A stretch of 64,000 bases of DNA. Source: Burkholderia sp. BCC0506. Its GTDB lineage: Bacteria > Pseudomonadota > Gammaproteobacteria > Burkholderiales > Burkholderiaceae. The stretch lies in NCBI RefSeq assembly GCF_902833145.1, contig NZ_CADFEN010000001.1, positions 1,994 to 65,993 of the forward strand, given 5' to 3'. A program made the translations under genes and the position numbers. Positions 35,646-45,793 of the stretch are shown here, piece by piece (the stretch's first letter is position 1; every line of letters starts with the position of its first letter). A model generated the notes under the pieces. It saw only the letters and a program-made list of their open reading frames with translations. It was not told the origin of the DNA and made no database searches.

Positions 35646-37148
35646 TCACCCGTTCGTCGCCGCCCGGTAGTCGACCGGTGCATCGGGCGCGCGCGGCGCT
35701 TCGCCGGCGCGCTGGATCCAGCCGCCGCCCAGCGCGCGGTACAGGTCGACCAGGTTCGTCCAGCGTGCCAGACGGGCATTGATCAACGACTGCTGCGCGG
35801 CGTACAGATCCGTCTGCGCGGTCAGCACCGACAGGTAGCTGTCGACGCCGTTCCTGTAGCGCAGGTCCGACAGGTCGAAGCGACGCTGCTGCGCGTGTTC
35901 GTTGCGCTCGAGCGCCGCGATCTGCTGGTCGTACGTGCCACGCGCGGCAAGACCGTCCGCCACTTCGCGGAATGCCGACTGGATCGCCTTCTCGTAGTTC
36001 GCGATCTCGATGCGTTTCTGCACGTTCGCGAGATCGAGGTTCGCGAGGTTCTGCCCGCCCTCGAAAATCGGCAGCGCGATGTTCGGCGCGAACGACCACG
36101 CCGCCGTGCCGGCCTTGAACAGGCCGCCGAGCGTCGGGCTCGCGGTGCCGAACGCGGCCGTCAGCGAGATTCTCGGGAAGAACGCTGCGCGCGCCGCGCC
36201 GATGTTCGCATTCGCGGCCAGCAGCGTCTGCTCGGCCTGCATCACATCCGGACGGCGCGTGAGCAGATCCGACGGCAGCCCGGCCGGCACGTCCGTCAGC
36301 AGGTTCTGCGCGTCGAGCGGCATGCCCGCCGGCAAGTCGTCCGGCAACGGTTCGCCGATCAGCAGCACCAGCGCGTTCAGCGCCTGCGCGCGGGCACGTG
36401 CCTGCGCCTGCTGGTTCGCGAGCGCCGTCTCGACCACCGTCTGCGCCTGCCGCAGCGCGAGCTCGGAGCCCGTGCCGTTGTCGAACTGCAGCTTGGTCAG
36501 GTCGTACGACGCCTGCGCGGACTTCAGCGTGTCCTCCGTGACCTTCAGCAAGTCGTCGGTCGACAGCAGCGTCAGATATTGATCGGCCACCTGCGACACC
36601 AGCGAGATTTCCGACGCCTGCCGAGCGTATGCGGTCGACAGGTATTGCGCGAGCGCCTGATCCTTCAGGCTCTGCACGCGGCCGAACAGGTCGAGCTCCC
36701 ACGACGCCGACAGCCCGACGTTGTAGACGCGCGAAACGTAGGCCTGATTGGTCGGCGAAACACCTTGCGGATAGCGCTGGATGTTGCCCGTGCCCGTCCC
36801 GTCGAGCGTCGGGAACAGCCCGGCACGCGTGATCTGGTACTGCGCACGCGCCGCCTCGATGTTGAGCACCGACACGCGCAGGTCGCGGTTGTTCTTCAGC
36901 GCGATCTCGATGAGCCGCTGCAGGCGCGGATCGACGAAGAACTCGCGCCAGCCGATGGCAGTCGCCGCCTGGCCGTTCGCGCCGCGCGCGCCGGCCGCGC
37001 CCGGCTGCGTCGCATAGACGCCGCCGGCCGGGTACGCCTGCGCGACGGGTGCGTCGGGCCGCCGGTAATGCGGCGCCATCGTGCAGCCCGAGGCAAACAG
37101 CGCGGCAGCCAGTGCAGCCGCGGTTGCAGTCAAAGCGTGTTTTTGCAT
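35646..37148 (-). CDS. RND efflux outer-membrane lipoprotein (OprM/NodT type)
   Basis: A 500-residue TolC-like outer-membrane channel, last gene of the efflux operon. From ATG 37148 the signal is a lipoprotein type (LFASGCTMAP, lipobox Cys near residue 22). Two repeated OEP domains follow (about 80-270 and 290-480), seen in the matching LNIEAARAQYQITRAGLFPT and LLAANANIGAARAAFFPRISL segments and in the LDLFGRVQS motif typical of NodT/OprM. ATG starts 2 bases after the stop of the pump gene. Trimers should span the outer membrane and dock on the pump-adaptor complex. Confidence 0.93.
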   Translation of the reverse strand: MQKHALTATAAALAAALFASGCTMAPHYRRPDAPVAQAYPAGGVYATQPGAAGARGANGQAATAIGWREFFVDPRLQRLIEIALKNNRDLRVSVLNIEAARAQYQITRAGLFPTLDGTGTGNIQRYPQGVSPTNQAYVSRVYNVGLSASWELDLFGRVQSLKDQALAQYLSTAYARQASEISLVSQVADQYLTLLSTDDLLKVTEDTLKSAQASYDLTKLQFDNGTGSELALRQAQTVVETALANQQAQARARAQALNALVLLIGEPLPDDLPAGMPLDAQNLLTDVPAGLPSDLLTRRPDVMQAEQTLLAANANIGAARAAFFPRISLTAAFGTASPTLGGLFKAGTAAWSFAPNIALPIFEGGQNLANLDLANVQKRIEIANYEKAIQSAFREVADGLAARGTYDQQIAALERNEHAQQRRFDLSDLRYRNGVDSYLSVLTAQTDLYAAQQSLINARLARWTNLVDLYRALGGGWIQRAGEAPRAPDAPVDYRAATNG

Positions 37149-37150
37149 CG

Positions 37151-40100
37151 TTACTGCCCCTTCGAATCGTGTGCGTCGTCGTGACCGCGTTGCAGGTCGC
37201 CCTGCACGAGACGCCATGCGTCGTCGACGTTTTCCGTCTCGCCGCCGAAGATCGCACGGACCCGCACGAAGAACATCGGGATCATGAAAATGGCGAGGAA
37301 CGTCGCCGTGATCATCCCGCCGATCACGCCGGTGCCGATCGCGTGCTGACTGGCCGAGCCCGCGCCGTTGCTGACCGCGAGCGGCAACACGCCGAGAATG
37401 AACGCGAGCGACGTCATCAGGATCGGACGCAGCCGCAGGCGCGACGCCTCGATCGCCGCACGCACCGGGCCCATGTTCCCGCCCGCCTGCAGCTCGCGCG
37501 CGAACTCGACGATCAGGATCGCGTTCTTCGCGGACAACCCCACGGTGGTCAACAGTCCGACCTGGAAGAACACGTCGTTCTCGAGGCCGCGCAGCATCGT
37601 CGCGAGCAGCGCGCCGACCACGCCGAGCGGCACGACCATGATCACCGAGAACGGAATCGACCAGCTTTCATACAGCGCCGCGAGACACAGGAACACGACG
37701 AGGATCGAGATCGCGTACAGGATCGGCGCTTGCGAGCCCGACTGGATTTCCTGGAACGACAGCCCCGTCCACGAGTAGCCGATGCCTTCCGGCAGCTTGC
37801 TCGCGAGCGCTTCCATCGCCGCCATCGCCTGGCCGGTCGACTTGCCTTGCGCGGCCTGCCCCTGGATCTCGATCGACGACACGCCGTTGTAACGCTCGAG
37901 CTTCGGCGACCCGTAGATCCAGTGGCCGCTGGAGAACGCACTGAATGGCACCATCCCGCCCGAGCTGTTGCGCACGTACCAGATGTTCATGTCTTCCGGC
38001 GTCATCCGGAACGGCGCGTCGGCCTGCACGTACACCTTCTTGATCCGGCCGTCGGTGTCGAGGAAGTTGTTCACGTACTGCGACGCCCACGCGATCGAGA
38101 ACGTCTGGTCGATCGCCGCGGCCGTCACGCCGAGCGCGTTCGCCTTCTCGCGATCGATGTCGACCTTGTACTGCGGCGTATCGTTCAGCCCGTTCGGGCG
38201 CACGAGCGCCAGCGCCGGATCTTTCGCGGCCATCCCGAGCAACTGGCCGCGCGCGGCCATCAGCGCTTCGTGACCGAGGCCGGCGTTGTCCGTCAGCTCG
38301 AAGTCGAAGCCGGCGGCCGTACCGAGTTCGGGAATCGACGGCGGGTTGAACGGAATCACCATGCCGTCCTTGTACGTCGAATAGTGCGCGAAGGTCCGGC
38401 CGATCAGCGCCTGCACCTTCTGGTCCGAACGCTGGCGCTGCTCGTACGGTTTCAGCTTCACGAACACGAGGCCCGCATTCTGGCCGCGGCCCGCGAAGCT
38501 GAAGCCGTTGACCGTGAACACCGAATCGACCACGTCCTTCTCCGCGGTGGTCAGGTACGTGTTGATGTTGTCGAGCGTCCTGCCGGTCGTTTCCTGCGTG
38601 GAGCCCGACGGCGTCTGCACGATCATGAACATGTAGCCCTGGTCCTCATCGGGCAGGAACGACTTCGGCAGGCGCGCGAACATCACGCCGACCGCGAGGA
38701 ACACGGCCAGATAGATCACGAGCCAGCGGCCCGAGCGCCGGATCACGTGGTTCACGCCGCTCGTGTAGCGATCGCGGCTGCGGTCGAAGGTCCGGTTGAA
38801 CCAGCCGAAGAAGCCCTTCTTCTCTTCGTGATGTCCCTTCTCGATCGGCTTCAGGATCGTCGCGCACAACGCCGGCGTCAGGATCAACGCAACGAGCACC
38901 GACAGCACCATCGCCGACACGATCGTCAGCGAGAACTGGCGATAGATCGCGCCGACCGAGCCGCCGGAGAACGCCACCGGCACGAACACCGCCGACAGCA
39001 CGAGCGCCACGCCGACGAGCGCGCCGGTGATCTGGCCCATCGCCTTGCGGGTCGCCTCCTTCGGCGACAGCCCCTCTTCCGCCATCACGCGCTCGACGTT
39101 CTCGACCACCACGATCGCATCGTCGACCAGCAGGCCGATGGCGAGCACGAGACCGAACATCGACAGCGTGTTGATCGAGAAGCCGACGATACCCATGATC
39201 GCGAACGTGCCGAGCAGCACGACCGGCACCGCGATCGTCGGGATGATCGTCGCCCGCAGGTTCTGCAGGAACAGGTACATCACGAGGAACACGAGCACGA
39301 TGCCCTCGATCAGCGTCTTGACCACTTCCTCGATCGACAGGCGCACGAACGGCGTCGTGTCGTACGGATAGTGCACGACGAGACCATGCGGAAAGTACTT
39401 CGACAGCTCGTCGATCTTGGCCCGCAGCGCGGTCGCGGTCGCCAGCGCGTTCGCGCCGGTCGCGAGCTGGATGCCGAGCCCGGCCGTCGGCTGCCCCATG
39501 TACTTCGTGTCGAACGTGTAGTTCTCCGAACCCAGCGCCGCACGGCCGACGTCCTTCAGGCGTACCTGCGAGCCGTCCTGGTTGACCTTCAGCAGGATGT
39601 TGCCGAACTGCTCGGGCGTGCGCAGCAGCGTCGATTCGGTGATCGTCGCCTGCAGCACGGTGCCCGGCTTCGCCGGCGTGCCGCCGATCTGGCCGCCCGC
39701 GATCTGCACGTTCTGCTGCGAGATCGCGGCCGTCACGTCGGTCGGCGTGAGGCTGTAGTTGGTCAGCTTGACGGGGTCGAGCCAGATCCGCATCGAGAAC
39801 TGCGACCCGAGCAGCAGCGTCTGGCCGACGCCGTTCACGCGGCTCAGCGGGTCGAGCACGTGCGAGGCCACGTAGTTCGTCAGGTCCTCCTTCGACATCC
39901 GGCCGTCCTCGGAGTTGAACGCGAACCACATCAGCCAGTTGCTGCTCGACTTCGTGACCTGCATGCCGAGCTGCTGCACGACCTGCGGCAGGTTCGGCGT
40001 CGCGAGCGACAGCTTGTTCTGCACCTGCACCTGCGCGACGTCCGGATTCGTGCCCGGCGAGAAGGTCAGCGTGATCGTCGCGTTGCCCGAGTCGTCGCTC

Positions 40101-40342
40101 GTCGACGACATGTACATGAAGTTGTCGAGCCCGCTCATCTGCTGCTCGATCACCTGCGTCACCGTGTCTTCCACCGTCTTCGCGGAAGCGCCCGGGTAGT
40201 TCGCCTGGATCTGGATCGTCGGCGGGGCGATCGTCGGATACTGCGCGATCGGCATCTTGAAGATCGATGCGACGCCGGCCAGCATCAGCACGATCGCGAT
40301 CACCCACGCGAAGATCGGGCGATCGATAAAGAACTTGGCCAT
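37151..40342 (-). CDS. RND multidrug efflux pump, inner-membrane permease (HAE1 family)
   Basis: A 1063-residue proton/drug antiporter of the AcrB/MexB family. It has twelve predicted membrane helices in two halves with two large periplasmic loops each. Proton-relay residues are present: the Asp pair in [20 protein letters not shown] (helix 4) and Lys in [14 protein letters not shown] (helix 10). The N-terminus [17 protein letters not shown] is diagnostic of the family. It sits 15 bases after the adaptor stop and 2 bases before the outer-membrane gene. Substrates cannot be told from sequence; hydrophobic antibiotics and dyes are usual for this branch. Confidence 0.96.
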   Translation of the reverse strand: MAKFFIDRPIFAWVIAIVLMLAGVASIFKMPIAQYPTIAPPTIQIQANYPGASAKTVEDTVTQVIEQQMSGLDNFMYMSSTSDDSGNATITLTFSPGTNPDVAQVQVQNKLSLATPNLPQVVQQLGMQVTKSSSNWLMWFAFNSEDGRMSKEDLTNYVASHVLDPLSRVNGVGQTLLLGSQFSMRIWLDPVKLTNYSLTPTDVTAAISQQNVQIAGGQIGGTPAKPGTVLQATITESTLLRTPEQFGNILLKVNQDGSQVRLKDVGRAALGSENYTFDTKYMGQPTAGLGIQLATGANALATATALRAKIDELSKYFPHGLVVHYPYDTTPFVRLSIEEVVKTLIEGIVLVFLVMYLFLQNLRATIIPTIAVPVVLLGTFAIMGIVGFSINTLSMFGLVLAIGLLVDDAIVVVENVERVMAEEGLSPKEATRKAMGQITGALVGVALVLSAVFVPVAFSGGSVGAIYRQFSLTIVSAMVLSVLVALILTPALCATILKPIEKGHHEEKKGFFGWFNRTFDRSRDRYTSGVNHVIRRSGRWLVIYLAVFLAVGVMFARLPKSFLPDEDQGYMFMIVQTPSGSTQETTGRTLDNINTYLTTAEKDVVDSVFTVNGFSFAGRGQNAGLVFVKLKPYEQRQRSDQKVQALIGRTFAHYSTYKDGMVIPFNPPSIPELGTAAGFDFELTDNAGLGHEALMAARGQLLGMAAKDPALALVRPNGLNDTPQYKVDIDREKANALGVTAAAIDQTFSIAWASQYVNNFLDTDGRIKKVYVQADAPFRMTPEDMNIWYVRNSSGGMVPFSAFSSGHWIYGSPKLERYNGVSSIEIQGQAAQGKSTGQAMAAMEALASKLPEGIGYSWTGLSFQEIQSGSQAPILYAISILVVFLCLAALYESWSIPFSVIMVVPLGVVGALLATMLRGLENDVFFQVGLLTTVGLSAKNAILIVEFARELQAGGNMGPVRAAIEASRLRLRPILMTSLAFILGVLPLAVSNGAGSASQHAIGTGVIGGMITATFLAIFMIPMFFVRVRAIFGGETENVDDAWRLVQGDLQRGHDDAHDSKGQ

Positions 40343-40357
40343 GAAACGGACTCCCTG

Positions 40358-41596
40358 TTATTGCGCGCTCGACGCGGCGGCCGAACTCGCTGCGGCATGG
40401 GCTGCGGTACTCGCCGGCGCGGCGCTTGCCGGGGCGGCGGAACCGGCGTCAGGCGCCGGCGCGAGCTGCGCGGCGACGGTCTTCACGGTCGCGCCCGGAC
40501 GCACCTTGTCGACGCCCTGCACGATCACGTGATCGCCCGCCTGCAGACCGCCTTCGACGATCCAGTTCGGGCCGTACGTGCCGGTCGTCGTCAACGGACG
40601 CATCTCGACCTTGTTGGCCGCGGTCACGACCAGCGCGACCGCCTGCCCCTTCTGGTCGTGCGTGACGCCGATCTGCGGCACCAGGAACGCGTTCTCGTTC
40701 ACGCCTTCCTCGATCCGTGCGCGCACGAACATGCCCGGCAGCAGCACGCGGGTCGGGTTCGGGAACACCGCGCGGATCGTCACCGAGCCGGTGGTCTGGT
40801 CGACCGTCACGTCCGAGAACTGCAGCTTGCCGGCTTCCGAATAGGTCTTGCCGTCTTCCAGGATCAGCGACACCTTCGCCGCGCCCGGGCCGCTCGTCTT
40901 CAGGCGCCCGCTCTGCACGTCCTGGCGCAGCTTCAGCCCTTCGAGGCTCGACTGAGTGAGGTCCACGTACACCGGATCGAGCTGCTGCACCGTCGACATC
41001 AGCGTCGCCTGGCTCGCCTGCACGTACGCGCCCGGCGTCACCTGCGAGATGCCGACGCGCCCGGTGATCGGCGACACGACATCCGTGTAACCGAGGTTGA
41101 TCTGCGCGGTGTCGACCGCCGCCTTGCCGGCCGCGACGTCCGCGGCAGCCTGCCCTTGCGTGGCGACCGCGTTGTCGTAGTCCTGCTTGCTGACCGCGTT
41201 CGCGGCGACCAGCACCTTGTAGCGCGCGACCAGCGCGTTCTGCGTGACGAGGTTCGCCTGCGCCTTCGCGAGCGTCGCCTTCGCGCTGTTCAGCTGCGCG
41301 ATGTACGGCGCCGGATCGATCTTGTAGAGGCGCTGGCCGGCCTTCACGTCGGTGCCTTCGGTGAATTCGCGGCGCAGCACGATGCCGTCGACCCGCGCGC
41401 GGACCTGCGCGACGAGGAACGCACTGGTGCGGCCCGGCAGTTCGGTCACTGCCGGCACGGCTTGCGGCTGGACGGTGACGACGCCGACCTCCGGCGTTGG
41501 CGGCGGCGGTGCCGCTTCTTTTTTCCCGCACGCGGCCAGGAAAACGGCAGCCGTTGCGGCAGTGATTAAGCGGTATGGAACCCGTTCGACACGCAT
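40358..41596 (-). CDS. RND efflux periplasmic adaptor (membrane fusion) lipoprotein
   Basis: A 412-residue adaptor of the AcrA/MexA family and first gene of the efflux operon. ATG 41596 is preceded by AGAGGT at about 7 bases. The signal ends in the lipobox VFLAACGKK. The lipoyl halves (RARVDGIVLRREFTEGTDVKAG and INLGYTDVVSPITGRVG) flank an alpha-helical hairpin (about 95-165), followed by beta-barrel and membrane-proximal domains (about 200-375). The last 35 residues are a low-complexity Ala/Ser/Pro tail, longer than in AcrA. An ATG at 41638 was rejected because the lipoprotein signal would be displaced. Confidence 0.94.
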   Translation of the reverse strand: MRVERVPYRLITAATAAVFLAACGKKEAAPPPPTPEVGVVTVQPQAVPAVTELPGRTSAFLVAQVRARVDGIVLRREFTEGTDVKAGQRLYKIDPAPYIAQLNSAKATLAKAQANLVTQNALVARYKVLVAANAVSKQDYDNAVATQGQAAADVAAGKAAVDTAQINLGYTDVVSPITGRVGISQVTPGAYVQASQATLMSTVQQLDPVYVDLTQSSLEGLKLRQDVQSGRLKTSGPGAAKVSLILEDGKTYSEAGKLQFSDVTVDQTTGSVTIRAVFPNPTRVLLPGMFVRARIEEGVNENAFLVPQIGVTHDQKGQAVALVVTAANKVEMRPLTTTGTYGPNWIVEGGLQAGDHVIVQGVDKVRPGATVKTVAAQLAPAPDAGSAAPASAAPASTAAHAAASSAAASSAQ

Positions 41597-41805
41597 GGAG
41601 CGACCTCTCACAATTAGACGACCTTCAATGGGAATCACCGGATCTCCTCATGGCTCTGACGCGCGGCGGATCTGCGGCGCCTTGTCCGCCGCGGATGCGG
41701 ACGCGTGTTGCGGGTGTGCGTTGCACCCGGCGAAGCGTTCGTGGGTCGAACTGCTTCCGAAGAAAGAACGGCGGGCCCGCGTTGTCGCGGGGTTCGGCCA
41801 GACCG

Positions 41806-42687
41806 CTAGCGCGCGGGCCGGAATGCGGCGCCCGCAAATTCGATGAACGCGCGCGCGGCGGCCGGCAGACGTGCGGCACGCGCATACGCAAGCTTCAGCG
41901 TGACGGGCGCGAGCGGGTGGACCGGAGCCACGCGCACCAGCGTGCCGGCCGCCAGATCGGCGTCGACGAGATACGCGGGCAGCACCGCCGCACCCATGCC
42001 GGCCACGGCCAGCCGCCGCGCCATCTCGAGATGGCCGACGCCCGCGTTGCCGGGCGCTACGCCGGATCGAATCCCGGCAGCGAGGGCGTCATCGGCCGCC
42101 GGCAGCTCCAGCCGTACGGCGGCGATGTCCGGCCAGTCGCCCGACGCGGCCGCGCCGCCGTGCGCCGCGACGTAAGCCGGCGCCGCGACCCGCACGGTTT
42201 CGTACGCAGCCAGCGTATGCAGCGCGTGCGCGCCGGACACCGGCATGCCGTCGGTCAGGAACGCGACGTCGATCTCCTCGGCGCTCAGGTCGACGTGGGC
42301 ATCGGTCAGTGTCACGGTCGGGCGCACGTCCGGAAACCGGTGCACGAAGCGATCGAGCAGCGCGCTCAACTGGCTGAGCCCGAACGCGACCGGCGCGGCC
42401 ACGCGCAATACGCCTTCCGGCTTGCTGCCCATCGCGACGAAACGGCCGTCGATCTCGTCGATCGCACCGAGAATCCGCTCGACGCGTGCGAGATACAGCT
42501 CGCCGATTTCCGTGAGCGACTGATGGCTCGTGCTGCGTTGGAGCAGGCGCGCACCGAGGCGCGTTTCAAGCGCGTCGACCAGCCGGCTCGCCATCGCCGT
42601 CGACACGCGTAGCCGCGTCGCCGCCCGGCGAAACCCGCCTTCCCTTGCCACAGTCACGAATGCCCGAATCGATTGAAGTTGGTCCAT
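41806..42687 (-). CDS. LysR-family regulator upstream of the efflux operon
   Basis: A 293-residue LysR regulator. HTH residues 1-60 (MDQLQSIRAFVTVAREGGFR, AATRLRVSTAMASRLVDALE) and an effector domain to about 290. Start ATG 42687 follows AGGGGA. It reads in the same direction as the efflux operon and ends 209 bases before the adaptor start, so it may lie on a readthrough transcript or control the operon from its own promoter. Its DNA-binding helix is of the CrgA type. A longer frame to 42957 is a shadow extension. Confidence 0.9.
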   Translation of the reverse strand: MDQLQSIRAFVTVAREGGFRRAATRLRVSTAMASRLVDALETRLGARLLQRSTSHQSLTEIGELYLARVERILGAIDEIDGRFVAMGSKPEGVLRVAAPVAFGLSQLSALLDRFVHRFPDVRPTVTLTDAHVDLSAEEIDVAFLTDGMPVSGAHALHTLAAYETVRVAAPAYVAAHGGAAASGDWPDIAAVRLELPAADDALAAGIRSGVAPGNAGVGHLEMARRLAVAGMGAAVLPAYLVDADLAAGTLVRVAPVHPLAPVTLKLAYARAARLPAAARAFIEFAGAAFRPAR

Positions 42688-43283
42688 TTGTCCGGATTCC
42701 CCTGCGCGGACGACTGCCCGTATGCCTGCGCCCGACACCGCGCCGCGACCGGCCCGCATCGGCCCGGCCAATGCGGCGGCGCCGACGCCGGCTCGGCCGG
42801 GTCGGTCGGCACGCTCGCGACTGGCACGCACCGGCTTGCAACGGACGCAAACCGGCCTCGGCAAGCCCGATGCACGATCGTTCGATAGCAGTCCTGAGTC
42901 TTTCCCGGCGATCCGTGGCAACGACGCACGCGGCAAAGCCGCGCGGCGGCCGCGCATCGCGCGGACGGTGTGGCCCGCAACCTCCGGGCACGCTGAATCG
43001 CATCGCCTTCAGCAGGTGCAATGGTAGGGAAACCGCCGGGAAATGGCTTGCCCGATCCTGCGATTGTTTTGCCTTAATTTCCGAACTTGTGCGCTGCACA
43101 CCGTGCGCGGGCGGCCACACGGTCGCCGACCCTGCAGGTCCGGATGATCGGGCTAATTTCGGACAGGTTTAGGCAATCGTGCGCACGCAACTGGTCGTAC
43201 GATGTGACCGCCGTGCCTGCGCTTCGACAGGGGAGCGCGGCTGCGCGCATTGCATCGCCCACTCCGCCAACCGCTCACGCAAC
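42688..43283. other. Intergenic region between divergent LysR and AraC genes
   Basis: Almost 600 bases. The left part is GC-rich and featureless. From 43050 to 43200 it is AT-richer and holds a related pair, CTTAATTTCCGAAC (about 43072) and CTAATTTCGGAC (about 43151), some 79 bp apart, which could be regulator sites. No gene is supported on either strand. Confidence 0.45.
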
Positions 43284-44252
43284 ATGGAAATCGACGCTCG
43301 AACGCCACCGCAACCGCGCACCCCGCCGGATCACGACGCCCGGTCGCCCGCGGGCCGGCTCGCGGCGCTGATCGCCGCGTACGCGCCGCACGACGGCATG
43401 TTCGACCTGCCGCTGCGCGGCATGCGCGTCGCACGCGCTTCCGCGCCGCCGCCGCAGTGGAACCACGGCGTGCACCGCGCGTGCCTGAGTATCGTCGGGC
43501 AAGGCGCGAAGTCGATGCGGGTCGGCGACGACACCTACTCGATCGACGAATCGCGGATGCTGGTCGCCATCGCCGACTTGCCCGTGGCCGGGCGCGTGAC
43601 GCGCGCGAGCCCGGCCGAGCCGTTCCTTTACGTGCAACTCGCACTCGATCCGCACCGCATCGCGACGCTCACGCCGGTCGTCTTTCCGCACGGACTGCCG
43701 AAAGCCGTCGACTACGGCGCGCTCGACACGCTCGACACGACGCCCGAAATCGTCGACGCCGTCGCGCGGCTGCTGCAACTGATCGCACAACCCGACGACC
43801 TCGACCTGCTCGCCCCGCTGATCGTCGACGAAATCCTCATCCGGCTGCTGCGCGGCCCGTCGGGCGTGCGCGTCGCGCAGATCGGCGACGCCGGTTCGAC
43901 GACCCAGCGCATCTCGCGCGCCGTCGCATGGATTCGCGACCATTACCTCGACCCGATGGCGGTCGATTCGCTCGCGCGACAGGTGGAGATGAGCCCGTCG
44001 ACCTTTCACCATCACTTCCGTGCGGTCACGTCGATGAGCCCGTTGCAATGCCAGAAGGTATTGCGACTGCAGGAAGCGCGCCGCCTGATGTGCCTGTCGG
44101 CGATGGATGCGCGGCAGGCGTGCCGAAGCGTCGGCTATGTAAGCGCGTCGCAGTTCAGCCGCGAGTACGCACGGCTGTTCGGCGACGCGCCGGGCCGCGA
44201 CGTCGCGCGGCTGCGCGGCGAGGCGGTGCCGCTGTCGCGTGTCGCGCCATGA
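43284..44252 (+). CDS. AraC-family regulator, AraC_N/CupB-type sensor
   Basis: A 322-residue regulator. The N-terminal domain (about 25-195) has the pattern RACLSIVGQGAKSMRVGDDTYSIDESRMLV and LVAIADLPVAGRVTRAS of the family with an AraC_N cupin-like sensor. The C-terminal double helix-turn-helix (about 215-312) includes DSLARQVEMSPSTFHHHFRA and ACRSVGYVSASQFSREYARL. It is similar in layout to the AraC regulator at 55913-56926, sharing the STFHHHFR helix and the REY-RLFG end. Ligand unknown. ATG 43284 was chosen because upstream residues of the open frame are Cys/Arg-rich and unlike the family. Confidence 0.9.
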   Translation: MEIDARTPPQPRTPPDHDARSPAGRLAALIAAYAPHDGMFDLPLRGMRVARASAPPPQWNHGVHRACLSIVGQGAKSMRVGDDTYSIDESRMLVAIADLPVAGRVTRASPAEPFLYVQLALDPHRIATLTPVVFPHGLPKAVDYGALDTLDTTPEIVDAVARLLQLIAQPDDLDLLAPLIVDEILIRLLRGPSGVRVAQIGDAGSTTQRISRAVAWIRDHYLDPMAVDSLARQVEMSPSTFHHHFRAVTSMSPLQCQKVLRLQEARRLMCLSAMDARQACRSVGYVSASQFSREYARLFGDAPGRDVARLRGEAVPLSRVAP

Positions 44253-44549
44253 GCGGATTCCGCGTGCGACGAGGCTGCCCGCCGCGAACCCGGGCGTCGG
44301 GCTACACCCTCATGCGAGCGGACGGCGCAGCCACGCTGACGTCGACGCAGCGCGCACGGCGAAACGCGAGCGCCACGGCCGGCTCCGGATTCCCCCGGCG
44401 CTTCGCGAATTCGACCGCGCCCTGCGCGCATCGTTGTCCGGACCGGTCCGCGCACATGCATTCGTCGATCGTCATTAACCAAGGACTACAAATTATTCAT
44501 ATCGCACCGAAAGCCAGTGCGCGGTACTCACGTACCGACCTTGCGTGAA
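44253..44549. other. Intergenic region between convergent AraC and LysR genes
   Basis: About 300 bases. The last 90 contain an AT-rich patch (around 44470-44510) followed by the small hairpin GGTAC-TCAC-GTACC (around 44522-44536). The hairpin may act as a terminator for either gene, though no T run follows it. No gene is supported. Confidence 0.45.
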
Positions 44550-45500
44550 TCAGGCATGACGGGACGCACAGCAAGCGTTCAACGCAGCCTCGTCAGCGGC
44601 CAGCATCTCGGGCACGCATTCCCGCAGGAAATCGACGAACGTCCGGATCTTCGCATCGAGATACTGACGCGACGCATACAACGTATAGACCGTCAGCTTC
44701 TGCAAGCGGTAATCGGGCAACACGCGCACCAGCGCACCGCTCGCGAGCGCGGGCAGCGCAGCCGACATCGGCAGCGGGCCGATCCCGAGCCCCGCGCGCA
44801 GCGCGGCGCCGAGCGCATCGGCGATATTCACCTGGAAATCGGACTCCGGCAGCTCGACCGTTTCGCGGCCGTTCGGGCCGTCGAGATGCCAGCGGTCGCG
44901 CGGAAAGAGCGACGTGACGAGCCGCAGGCACGCATGCCCGGCGAGATCGCTCACGGTGCGCGGCGTGCCGCGTGCCTTCAGGTAGGCAGGCGACGCGCAC
45001 AGCACGCTGCCCACGTCGCCGAGCCGCTGCGACACCAGCCCGGAATCGGGCAGCTCCGTCGTGCTCAACTGCAGCGACACGTCGTAGCCTTCGTCGATGA
45101 TGTCGGGCACGTGCTGCGACAGCGTCAGCTCGACCGCGACCGACGGATAGCGTTCGCGGTAGCGCACGACCGCGGGCATCACGTAGGACTGGCCGAAACT
45201 CGTCGTCGCGTGAACGTGCAGCCGCCCGGACGGCTTCGCCTGTGCATCGGCCGCCTCGGCCTCCGCTTCGTCGATATAGCCGAGGATGCGCTGGCAGCGG
45301 TCGAGATAGCGCTGCCCGGCGTCGGTCAGCGCGATGCGGCGCGTGCTGCGGTTGAGCAGGCGCGTGCGCAGATGCGTTTCGAGTTGCGCGACCGAGCGCG
45401 ACGCGTAGGCCGTCGTGATGTCCAGGCGCTGGGCCGCGCTCGTGAAGCTGCCCTCCTCCGCGACCCGGACGAAAATGCGCATCATCTGTAACGTATCCAT
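44550..45500 (-). CDS. LysR-family regulator (CrgA-like)
   Basis: A 316-residue LysR regulator starting at ATG 45500 behind GGGCAGG. HTH: MDTLQMMRIFVRVAEEGSFT, SAAQRLDITTAYASRSVAQLE (residues 1-58); effector domain about 90-300. The end has two cysteines (ACCASRHA). It lies downstream of the purA paralogue in the same direction, separated by 293 bases that include a perfect 10-bp inverted repeat, so it is probably transcribed on its own. The open frame continues to 46586 only as a shadow of purA. Confidence 0.9.
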   Translation of the reverse strand: MDTLQMMRIFVRVAEEGSFTSAAQRLDITTAYASRSVAQLETHLRTRLLNRSTRRIALTDAGQRYLDRCQRILGYIDEAEAEAADAQAKPSGRLHVHATTSFGQSYVMPAVVRYRERYPSVAVELTLSQHVPDIIDEGYDVSLQLSTTELPDSGLVSQRLGDVGSVLCASPAYLKARGTPRTVSDLAGHACLRLVTSLFPRDRWHLDGPNGRETVELPESDFQVNIADALGAALRAGLGIGPLPMSAALPALASGALVRVLPDYRLQKLTVYTLYASRQYLDAKIRTFVDFLRECVPEMLAADEAALNACCASRHA

Positions 45501-45622
45501 CGACCTGCCCCTGGGGATTGTCACGCGCGCCGCCGTGCGGCCACGGCGCCGGCACACGCCGGTCTGGCGCGAATTGTGCGGAACAGTACAGCAGCGTTGC
45601 AGGTGTGTCCAGTTCGCCGTAC

Positions 45623-45653
45623 GCGACACGATCCGCATGCCGAATCGTGTCGC
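45623..45653. repeat. Perfect inverted repeat between purA and LysR gene
   Basis: GCGACACGAT (45623-45632) and ATCGTGTCGC (45644-45653) are perfect complements around 11 bases. With no T run on either side it is an unlikely intrinsic terminator. It lies 123 bases upstream of the LysR start and 140 bases after the purA stop, so it may be an operator or an mRNA 3' end structure. Confidence 0.6.
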
Positions 45654-45793
45654 CGAGCCGCTCGCCGCGCGGCATCCGAAGCGGGCGGACATGCGTATCG
45701 AACGTACCGACGAGGCCAATATCGGCAGGTGGCAAACCCTGCCCGCCGACCGTCGCGCCGCACCTCGATCGAGGTCCCTTCCCGTCTCGCGCG

